Below are positions 1-5,088 of a stretch of DNA of 18,718 nt, piece after piece. Numbering within the stretch: position 1 is the first letter of the stretch; each line of letters opens with the position of its first letter. The stretch comes from an uncultured Oscillospiraceae bacterium. Its GTDB lineage: Bacteria > Bacillota > Clostridia > Oscillospirales > Acutalibacteraceae. Below the pieces are notes generated by a model. The model had not been told where the DNA came from, ran no database searches, and saw nothing but the letters and a program-made list of their open reading frames with translations. The stretch spans positions 1 to 18,718 of the forward strand of contig CABSLJ010000026.1 of NCBI GenBank assembly GCA_902478455.1, written 5' to 3'. A program made the position numbers and the translations under genes.

Positions 1-62
1 CCACCGAAGTCACTGACAACAGATTTACAGTCTGCCCCCTTTGGCCACTCGGGAATTCCCCC
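1..62 (-). tRNA. tRNA-Tyr (anticodon GUA), 3' end cut by window edge
   Basis: On the minus strand the sequence begins GGGGGAA, then TTCCCGAGTGG typical of a class II D-arm. The anticodon stem-loop CAGA-CTGTAAA-TCTG has anticodon GTA, decoding Tyr codons. A long variable arm follows (GTCAGTGACTTC), as expected for a bacterial tRNA-Tyr. The T-arm and the acceptor 3' strand lie beyond position 1, so the gene is partial here. It lies 45 nt downstream of tRNA-Thr on the same strand and is probably co-transcribed with it. Confidence 0.93.
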
Positions 63-107
63 ATATAACACTATAAAATTTTTGTCTTTTCCTAGATCAA
101 GAAAAGG

Positions 108-183
108 TGGAGCTGGTGGACGGACTTGAACCCCCGACCTGCTGATTACAAATCAGCTGCTCTACCAACTGAGCTACACCAGC
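108..183 (-). tRNA. tRNA-Thr (anticodon UGU)
   Basis: Minus strand, 76 nt including an encoded CCA. The acceptor strands GCTGGTG and CACCAGC pair perfectly. The D-arm GCTCAGTTGGTAGAGC is canonical. The anticodon arm GCTGA-TTTGTAA-TCAGC carries anticodon TGT, reading ACA and related Thr codons. The T-loop is TTCAAGT and the discriminator base is T before CCA. It is the first gene of a tRNA unit that continues into tRNA-Tyr and past the left edge. A good promoter lies directly upstream. Confidence 0.97.
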
Positions 184-205
184 GCAACGCAACTGACGCT
201 TGAAT

Positions 206-234
206 AATATAGCATTTTCAGATTCATTTGTCAA
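206..234 (-). promoter_or_regulatory. Sigma-A-type promoter of the tRNA-Thr/tRNA-Tyr unit
   Basis: Minus strand: TTGACA (229-234), a 17-nt spacer, and TATATT (206-211) preceded by TGC, an extended -10. The match is near consensus. The predicted start lies about 15 nt before the mature tRNA-Thr 5' end. Upstream on the same strand, an AATCTT/AAGATT hairpin (246-261) followed by T-rich sequence may insulate the promoter, but it is weak. Confidence 0.85.
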
Positions 235-420
235 GTAAAAAATAAAATCTTCGGCAAGATTCTCGCCCTGTTGTTTTACTTCATTAAAAAAGTAAAAATT
301 CGTTCTTTATTTGCCCGCTTCAGGACAAATCATTTCTGTCTGAAGCGGAATGGCAGAAAGAGTTCTTTCAGACTCTCTCCCTGCGTTCGGCACATTTCCG
401 CGCTGCGTTGCATAGAATGG

Positions 421-510
421 GACGAAGTTTTATATGCAAGGCGCCCGGACATGCACGCAATATTGGGACAAAGCTTTTCCCAGCTAGACGAAATATTCGA
501 GCGCCCAGAC
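421..510 (+). repeat. Imperfect direct repeat in the lysozyme leader
   Basis: Two related segments lie 66 nt apart: 421-450 and 487-510. Both start GACGAA, continue through an ATAT-T/G-C core, and end in GCGCCCGGAC or GCGCCCAGAC. The first copy is about 6 nt longer. The rest of the 184-551 gap holds a GCTTCA/TGAAGC hairpin (317-346) and no gene I can support. A weak promoter-like pair, TTGCAT (409-414) and TATATG (431-436), overlaps the first repeat. The repeat could be a duplicated control element or chance decay of a duplication. Confidence 0.5.
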
Positions 511-551
511 GCATAAACATGAAAGATAAAACGTTAATAGGGGGAAATCAT

Positions 552-1532
552 ATGCAGAAAAACGGCATCGACGTATCCACCTGGCAGGGTACCATCGATT
601 GGCCCAAGGTCAAAGCGGCCGGTGTGGAATTCGCCATGATCCGCGCTTCCTTCGGCTGGCTCAATCAGGAGGAACAGACCGACAATCAGTTCCACAACAA
701 TATGAAGGGCGCGCAGGCGAACGGGATTCCGCGCGGCGCGTACCATTACAGCTACGCCACAAATACCGACGAAGCCAGGCTGGAAGCCGAATTCTTCCTC
801 AAGGTGATCAAAGGGTACCGATTTGAATATCCCGTCGCCTACGATGTGGAGGACGCCGTCCAGGCGGGTCTTTCCAAGGCGCAGCTGACCGACATCGCCT
901 ACACCTTTATGGAAGAGGTGGAGAAAGCCGGCTACTATGTCTGCCTGACCACCAACCTCAACTGGGTTCTAAACAAATTTGACATGGACCGGCTGAGCCG
1001 CTTTGACCTCTGGCTGGCGCAATGGAACGACCGCCCCACCTACGACGGCAGCTTCGGCATGTGGCAGTATACGTCATCCGGCACGGTGGACGGCATCCGC
1101 GGCAATGTCGACCTGGACATCGCCTACCGCGACTATCCCGCCATCATCGCCGGGGAAACACCTGATCCGGCCCCTGACCCAGACCCGGAACCGACGCCTG
1201 ATCCCGACCCGGAACCCTCTCAGCCGGTCACCTATACCGTTGCGGCAGGGGACACCATGAGCGGCATTGCAGAGAAATTCGGCGTGTCGCTGAACGCTTT
1301 GATCGCTGCCAACCCGCAGATCAAGAATCCCGACCTCATCTATACGGGCGACGTGCTCAGCATCCCGACCAAGCCCTCCCAGGTCAAAAAATATACCGTC
1401 GTGGCGGGCGACACCATGAGCGGCATCGCGGCGAAATTTGGCGTGTCGCTGAGCGCTCTGGTCGCGGCCAATCCACAGATCAAAAATCCCGACCTGATCT
1501 ACGCCGGTCAGGTTCTCACCATCCCGTCCTGA
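552..1532 (+). CDS. GH25 family lysozyme (1,4-beta-N-acetylmuramidase) with two LysM domains
   Basis: 326 aa. Residues 1-200 are a glycoside hydrolase family 25 barrel that would cleave the MurNAc-GlcNAc bond of peptidoglycan. The DVSTWQG start motif holds Asp7; YDVED holds Asp98 and Glu100, the acidic pair expected at the active site; WLAQW and MWQYTSSG are also family motifs. A Pro-Asp-Pro-Glu linker (about 203-225) joins two nearly identical LysM modules (about 227-272 and 280-325), which bind GlcNAc chains. The start at 552 is chosen because a GGGGGAA ribosome site sits just upstream and homology begins there; the frame is open back to 408 without family sequence. No signal peptide is visible, so the protein either needs a holin or other non-Sec route or acts after lysis. 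It may be a phage-derived endolysin or a cell-wall enzyme; no other phage genes are nearby. Confidence 0.9.
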   Translation: MQKNGIDVSTWQGTIDWPKVKAAGVEFAMIRASFGWLNQEEQTDNQFHNNMKGAQANGIPRGAYHYSYATNTDEARLEAEFFLKVIKGYRFEYPVAYDVEDAVQAGLSKAQLTDIAYTFMEEVEKAGYYVCLTTNLNWVLNKFDMDRLSRFDLWLAQWNDRPTYDGSFGMWQYTSSGTVDGIRGNVDLDIAYRDYPAIIAGETPDPAPDPDPEPTPDPDPEPSQPVTYTVAAGDTMSGIAEKFGVSLNALIAANPQIKNPDLIYTGDVLSIPTKPSQVKKYTVVAGDTMSGIAAKFGVSLSALVAANPQIKNPDLIYAGQVLTIPS

Positions 1533-1551
1533 TACGAAAATTCGATTGGAG

Positions 1552-1588
1552 AAGGCCGCTCCCGGCTTGCCTGGGGGCGGCCTTTGTG
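1552..1588 (+). terminator. Intrinsic terminator of the lysozyme gene
   Basis: Inverted repeat AAGGCCGCTCCC (1552-1563) and GGGGGCGGCCTT (1573-1584), followed by TTGTGT. The stem is strong and the U-tract short. It lies 20 nt after the stop codon. Confidence 0.75.
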
Positions 1589-1679
1589 TCCGTTGAACAA
1601 AATAACCGCGCAGCGGGAATCATCCGGCAGAGGGCCAATCAGTCCCCCGGATATGCCCGATTCCACCGGACGCGCACAT

Positions 1680-1832
1680 TTACTGATGAGCCGAAGGTTT
1701 GTTTTCCTGCTCATGCTTTAACATATCCGCACAGCTCTTAAGCAGCTCCTCCCTCTCCTTTGGCGCCAGTTTCTCAAAGGTTTGGATCAGCTTTTTCTCC
1801 TCTTCCGAGAGTACGACTGCTTTCCAATTCAT
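1680..1832 (-). CDS. Small charged helical protein, function unknown
   Basis: 50 aa, starting MNWKAVVLSEEEKKL and ending KPSAHQ. The centre (LAPKEREELLKSCADML) is predicted to be amphipathic helix, rich in Glu and Lys. No signal peptide or membrane segment is seen. I chose the ATG at 1832 because GGCGG sits 6 nt upstream; an in-frame ATG two codons earlier would overlap that site. The open frame extends to 2117 but the extra sequence has no protein character. The helix recalls tails of small Firmicute helix-turn-helix regulators, but no DNA-binding motif is present, so I assign no function. It is a lone gene convergent with the lysozyme. Confidence 0.55.
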   Translation of the reverse strand: MNWKAVVLSEEEKKLIQTFEKLAPKEREELLKSCADMLKHEQENKPSAHQ

Positions 1833-1923
1833 TTCCATCCGCCTTTCCCGACCCACGTCTCCCGTCCCGCGACAGACGCGGCACAGACGCCATTCACGGC
1901 TCCTGGCGGTGAAAACGTTCGGA

Positions 1924-1949
1924 CGCGGGTTCCCATCCCGCGCGTTTTT
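1924..1949 (+). terminator. Terminator-like hairpin, source transcript unclear
   Basis: CGCGGG (1924-1929) pairs with CCCGCG (1937-1942) over a 7-nt loop and is followed by CG and five T on the plus strand. No plus-strand gene ends just upstream; the small ORF at 1680-1832 runs the other way. It may be a backup stop for lysozyme read-through or a chance palindrome. Confidence 0.3.
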
Positions 1950-2072
1950 GACGGAGCTTTCCGAATGACAGGGTCGTTGTGTGAACTGAGTGCTAAACAG
2001 AAAAGCTTTGTTCCCGTATGCCTCATGGTAGTCCCGCCGGCGCCCCCGGCCGGGCAAATCCACCGAGTAAAA

Positions 2073-2134
2073 TGTGAAAAAAATTGACGAAATTCTTTCG
2101 TCCTTAGAATACCCCAATAAGAATTAAAAATCAA
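2073..2134 (-). other. Minus-strand promoter-like pair followed at once by hairpin and U-tract
   Basis: Minus strand: TTGATT (2129-2134), 17-nt spacer, TATTCT (2106-2111). Then GACGAAA/TTTCGTC (2086-2102) with a 3-nt loop, followed by AATTTTTTT. A transcript from this promoter would end almost at once, so the promoter is doubtful or the hairpin stops transcription from farther upstream. The flanking stretches 1839-2072 and 2135-2312 hold no gene I can support. Confidence 0.35.
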
Positions 2135-2312
2135 TCGTTTCCATCACTATTTTCAGCAGGAGTAGGAGCCTCAAAGGGATTTGTGATGGGTATCGCCTTC
2201 CTGGAACGGCCTCAATCCTGCGCCCGCAGGGGCGACGTCCGATCAAACAAAAATTCGTTTTTACAACTTCATGACAACTTGTTTGCACAAATATCTTGTT
2301 TTGTTAAAAACC

Positions 2313-2340
2313 AAGACACAATTGCCGGGTATACTATAGT
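2313..2340 (+). promoter_or_regulatory. Predicted promoter of the orphan RNA unit
   Basis: AAGACA (2313-2318), 16-nt spacer, TATAGT (2335-2340). An overlapping alternative -10, TATACT, sits at 2330-2335. The stretch just upstream (2250-2312) is AT-rich. The start would fall at about 2341-2347. The -10 matches are good and the -35 is moderate. Confidence 0.5.
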
Positions 2341-2504
2341 CAATCTCAAGAGAACAACTGTCCCTGCCGGACGGGAAGGAACACCAACCCGGCCGGCAAA
2401 CAGACAACTTACAAGGTCCCGGAGACGGGGATTGCTATATTTTTTCATTCTTCCTCCTCTTTTTTGAAAGCAGGGCCCCCACAAAGGGGGCTCTGCTTTT
2501 TTGC
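2341..2504 (+). ncRNA. Candidate structured small RNA, family not recognised
   Basis: A promoter and a strong plus-strand terminator enclose about 160 nt without a convincing reading frame. CAATCTC (2341-2347) can pair with GGGATTG (2428-2434), closing a domain. Inside it is a hairpin: CTGT (2358-2361), TGCCGG (2365-2370) and CGGG (2372-2375) pair with CCCG, CCGGCA and ACAG (2388-2403) around an A-rich loop containing GGAACACCAA. A smaller TCCC/GGGGA hairpin follows. Then comes an unpaired pyrimidine run, CTTCCTCCTC (2450-2459), complementary to Shine-Dalgarno sequences, and the terminator. It does not match SRP RNA, tmRNA or RNase P as I know them; a divergent 6S-like RNA cannot be excluded. 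Structure is by eye only. Confidence 0.5.
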
Positions 2505-2506
2505 AT
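2467..2506 (+). terminator. Strong intrinsic terminator ending the orphan plus-strand unit
   Basis: AAAGCAGGGCCCCC (2468-2481 region) pairs over its full length with GGGGGCTCTGCTTT, with one G-U pair and loop ACAAA, and is followed by TTTTTTG. The U-tract exists only on the plus strand; the minus strand runs into A residues. The next gene downstream, LysR, points the other way and has its own terminator, so this one serves a plus-strand transcript starting after 1588. Confidence 0.88.
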
Positions 2507-2508
2507 AT

Positions 2509-2549
2509 AAAAAATCACCCCGCCGCACAACAGGAAAGCGGGCGGCTTT
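2509..2549 (-). terminator. Intrinsic terminator of the LysR gene
   Basis: Minus strand, just after the LysR stop: a GCCGCC and GGCGG stem with a loop of about 16 nt, then GGTGATTTTTT. It lies back-to-back with the plus-strand terminator at 2467-2506. Confidence 0.65.
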
Positions 2550-2556
2550 TCTTCTC

Positions 2557-3450
2557 TTACGGACGTTTTCCTCCCGATATCAGCGAAACAAAGCGCCGCG
2601 CTCCCGCCGAAAGTTCTATCCCTTTCAGCCAGACGAGCCCGATGGACCGCTCCGGCAGAGGATTTCTGAGCTTTACGGGAAACACCTCTCCCCGCCCCAG
2701 CGCCTCGGTGCAGAATTCCCTTGTCACACAGGCGATTCCCAAACCGATGCGCGCGAACTCCAGCAGCAGGCTGTGGGCGCCCAGCTCGATTTCCGGCCGC
2801 AGCGTCACCCCCCTGCGGGCGGCGTACTGGTCGAGAAATCGTCTGGAGTTGGAGGACCGCTCCAGCAAAATGAGCGGCTGTTCCGCCGCCTCCTCAAGGG
2901 TGATGGTTTTATCCTTGAGATAGCCGAACCGCGCGCCGGCTACGAAGATGTCGTGCACCCGGCGGATTTCCCGGATTTCCAACGCCTCTTCCTCCACCGG
3001 AAGATTGACGAGGGCGACGTCCACCTCCCCCTTCTTGAGCAGCTCGATGGTATCCGGCGTGGTGCGGTTGGCAACGTGCAGACGGACGTCGGGAAACTCC
3101 TCATGAAAGCGTTCGAGCTGCGGCAGCAGGAAATAGTGGCAGAGGGTGTCGCTCGCGCCGATGCGCAGCTCTCCGCCCACAAACTTGCCCAGCGCGTCCA
3201 GCCGCTCCTCGGCCGCGCCCAGGAGGCCGAGCGCCTGGTCGGCGTATCCATAGAGCAGCTTGCCCTGCTCTGTGGGGAGCACCCCGCGCCGGCTGCGTAC
3301 AAAGAGGAGGGTATCCAGCTGTTTTTCCAGGGCGCTGACCGCCTGGCTGACTGCCGACTGGGACACAAACAGTGCCCGCGCCGCGCGCGACAGGCTCCCG
3401 CAGCGCACGACCTCGCAAAAAATACGGTATAGCTCCAGATTGGCTCTCAT
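2557..3450 (-). CDS. LysR family transcriptional regulator
   Basis: 297 aa, the usual LysR length. The N-terminal winged helix-turn-helix (about 4-63) shows LELYRIFCEVVRCGSLSRAA, then the recognition-helix segment VSQSAVSQAVSALEKQL, and the wing RRGVLPTEQGK. Residues about 90-290 form a type 2 periplasmic-binding-protein-like effector domain beginning GGELRIGASDTLCHYFLLP. LysR proteins act as tetramers and often control a divergent neighbour. Here the neighbour is the F420-ligase-like gene, 131 bp away. The start ATG at 3450 has AGAGGTG upstream. The effector is unknown; the segment around FRLPVEEEALEIREIRRVHDIFVAG offers no clear ligand clue. Confidence 0.93.
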   Translation of the reverse strand: MRANLELYRIFCEVVRCGSLSRAARALFVSQSAVSQAVSALEKQLDTLLFVRSRRGVLPTEQGKLLYGYADQALGLLGAAEERLDALGKFVGGELRIGASDTLCHYFLLPQLERFHEEFPDVRLHVANRTTPDTIELLKKGEVDVALVNLPVEEEALEIREIRRVHDIFVAGARFGYLKDKTITLEEAAEQPLILLERSSNSRRFLDQYAARRGVTLRPEIELGAHSLLLEFARIGLGIACVTREFCTEALGRGEVFPVKLRNPLPERSIGLVWLKGIELSAGARRFVSLISGGKRP

Positions 3451-3519
3451 ATAAGCACCTCTTATGATCCGTTAAGATTTTACGATATTTACTTATATCA
3501 TCTCATCCATTATAATAAG
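3451..3519. promoter_or_regulatory. Candidate LysR operator: repeated CTTAT/ATAAG half-sites
   Basis: In the divergent gap, ATAAG (3451-3455) and CTTAT (3461-3465) form a perfect inverted repeat with a 5-nt gap, which also holds the LysR ribosome site. TTAAG follows at 3472-3476. A second, wider pair, CTTAT (3492-3496) and ATAAG (3515-3519), flanks the plus-strand -10 box. LysR regulators commonly bind two sites, one overlapping the target promoter, and this layout fits that. Confidence 0.45.
3488..3516 (+). promoter_or_regulatory. Promoter of the F420-ligase-like gene
   Basis: TTTACT (3488-3493), 17-nt spacer, perfect TATAAT (3511-3516). The start would be near 3523, giving a leader of about 60 nt. 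Confidence 0.75.
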
Positions 3520-3581
3520 AGCGTTTGAGAGATGCAATCAACCCGTCCAAAAAAGAACCCAATAGATAGGAGCGAAATCAT

Positions 3582-4781
3582 ATGGCCAGAACAGTAGGCA
3601 CTGTGGCGCGCGGCGTGCGCGCCCCCATCATACGAGAAGGCGACAATCTGCCCGAGATCGTCGCAGAATCGGTCCTCGCCTGCGCGGCCGAGGAGGGCTT
3701 TTCCCTACGGGACCGGGACGTCGTCGGCGTGACCGAGGCTATCGTGGCGCGCGCGCAGGGCAACTACGCCAGCGTGGACGACATTGCTGCGGACATCCGC
3801 GCGAAATTCCCCTCGGGCGAATTCGGACTGATTTTCCCCATCCTCAGCCGCAACCGTTTTTCGGTCTGTCTGAAGGGAATTCTCAAGGGCGCCAAAAAGG
3901 TCACGCTGATGCTCAGCTATCCGTCCGACGAGGTGGGCAATGAGCTCGTCTCGCTCGACAAGCTGGATGAAAAGGGCGTCAACCCTTACAGCGACGTCCT
4001 CACCGAAGCGCGCTTCCGCGAGCTGTTTGGGGTGGTGCTCCATCCCTTCACCGGCATGGATTACATCGGCTATTACCGGACCCTCGCCGAGGAACTGGGC
4101 ACCGAGCTGGAAATCATCCTCGCAAACGACGCCCGCGTCATTCTTCCCTATACCGACCAGGTGCTGTGCGCCGACATTCACTCCCGCGCCCGCTCCAAGC
4201 GGCTGCTTGAGGCCGCCGGCGCCAGGCGGGTCTACACCCTAGACGATGTTCTGAAGGAGCCCCTCAACGGCAGCGGCTTTAATCCCGATTACGGTCTGCT
4301 CGGCTCCAACAAGGCCACCGAGACCACCGTCAAGCTCTTCCCGCGCGACTGCCATCCCTTTGTGCTCGAGGTGCAGCGCATCCTGTACGAGCGCACCGGC
4401 AAGCATATTGAGGTGATGGTCTACGGCGACGGCGCCTTCAAGGACCCGGTGGGCAAAATTTGGGAGCTGGCCGACCCCTGCGTCTCCCCCGCCTTTACCG
4501 ACGGCCTCTTCGGCACCCCCAACGAGGTCAAGCTCAAGTATATTGCAGACAACGACTTCGCCGGCCTCTCCGGCGACGCGCTGCGCGAGGCCGTGACCGG
4601 CTACATCGCCTCCAAGAGCGCCGACCTCAAGGATTCCATGACCGCCATGGGCACCACGCCCCGCAGGCTGACCGACCTCATCGGCTCGCTGTGTGACCTT
4701 ACGAGCGGCAGCGGCGACAAGGGCACCCCCATCATTCTCATTCAGGGATATTTTGACAATTATTCCTCCGAACAGAAATAA
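3582..4781 (+). CDS. Coenzyme F420-0:L-glutamate ligase-like protein
   Basis: 399 aa. The N-terminal half resembles the F420 ligase (CofE/FbiB) family: VRAPIIREGDNLPEIV followed by RDRDVVGVTEAIVARAQGN, matching the family pattern of a GD-containing strand and a V-T-x-x-I-V-x-x-A-x-G segment. In archaea and actinobacteria CofE adds glutamate to F420-0 using GTP. This protein is longer than CofE (about 250 aa), with an extra C-terminal region containing VYGDGAFKDPVGKIWELADP and a final GSGDKGTPIILIQGY. Similar long forms are annotated in Clostridia that are not known to make F420, so the true substrate is probably different; a general glutamate or amino-acid ligase is one inference. Start: ATAGGAG lies 9 nt before the ATG. 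It is a single-gene unit divergent from LysR with its own promoter and terminator. No signal peptide; cytoplasmic. Confidence 0.75.
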   Translation: MARTVGTVARGVRAPIIREGDNLPEIVAESVLACAAEEGFSLRDRDVVGVTEAIVARAQGNYASVDDIAADIRAKFPSGEFGLIFPILSRNRFSVCLKGILKGAKKVTLMLSYPSDEVGNELVSLDKLDEKGVNPYSDVLTEARFRELFGVVLHPFTGMDYIGYYRTLAEELGTELEIILANDARVILPYTDQVLCADIHSRARSKRLLEAAGARRVYTLDDVLKEPLNGSGFNPDYGLLGSNKATETTVKLFPRDCHPFVLEVQRILYERTGKHIEVMVYGDGAFKDPVGKIWELADPCVSPAFTDGLFGTPNEVKLKYIADNDFAGLSGDALREAVTGYIASKSADLKDSMTAMGTTPRRLTDLIGSLCDLTSGSGDKGTPIILIQGYFDNYSSEQK

Positions 4782-4824
4782 AGGTTCCGTGATTCACTGT
4801 TCACGACTGACGCCCGGGACATGC

Positions 4825-4872
4825 AAATTCCCCCGCACGCGGCTGTGCAAAACCGCGCGCGGGGGAATTTTC
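4825..4872 (+). terminator. Intrinsic terminator of the F420-ligase-like gene
   Basis: AAATTCCCCCGCACGCGG (4825-4842) and CCGCGCGCGGGGGAATTT (4853-4870) form an 18-bp stem with one mismatch, with T residues at the end. The sequence from 4873 to 5014 holds nothing I can support. Confidence 0.85.
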
Positions 4873-5014
4873 CCTGTCCATTCTCAACGACGAAGCGATA
4901 CGGCTGCCCTCCTCTTGAAAGAGCCTCTTTTGATCAGGCCATATCTGCGCTCAACGGCAGTTTATTTCTCCCTTACATCGCCGTGATGCGCGTCGTTCGG
5001 ATCAAAAGCCGCAT

Positions 5015-5081
5015 AAAAAACGCAGGCCCATCCCCGCATATCCCCTTTTCCGGGGATTCTCCGTGGGACGGGCCTGTTTTT
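5015..5081 (-). terminator. Intrinsic terminator of thrS
   Basis: Minus strand: CAGGCCC plus TCCC pair with GGGA plus GGGCCTG around one mismatch (5023-5034 with 5065-5076). An inner ATCCCC/GGGGAT stem (5040-5057) tops it. The minus strand continues GCGTTTTTT. It begins just after the thrS stop codon. Confidence 0.82.
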
Positions 5082-5088
5082 AACGGCT

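Noticed and set aside
408..551. In-frame extension of the lysozyme upstream to 408
   Set aside because: The extra 48 residues contain no signal peptide or domain; a ribosome site and homology begin at 552.
1145..1215. Repetitive Pro-Asp-Glu stretch considered as a DNA tandem repeat
   Set aside because: It is the in-frame linker of the lysozyme; repetition reflects the PDPxP protein linker, not a separate element.
2269..2448. Minus-strand 59-codon ORF (MKKYSNPRL...) with a perfect AGGAGG before its ATG
   Set aside because: The AGGAGG is the complement of the CCTCC run in the candidate RNA. The ORF lies beyond the LysR terminator with no promoter of its own, and its sequence looks non-protein-like.
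2183..2467. Plus-strand ORF of 94 codons (GTG start) ending right at the terminator
   Set aside because: Crosses the AT-rich promoter stretch and the RNA hairpins, has an irregular composition, and matches no family I know. It is the main rival to the non-coding RNA reading, but weaker.
3260..3454. Plus-strand ORF over the LysR start region
   Set aside because: Antisense shadow of the LysR helix-turn-helix coding sequence.
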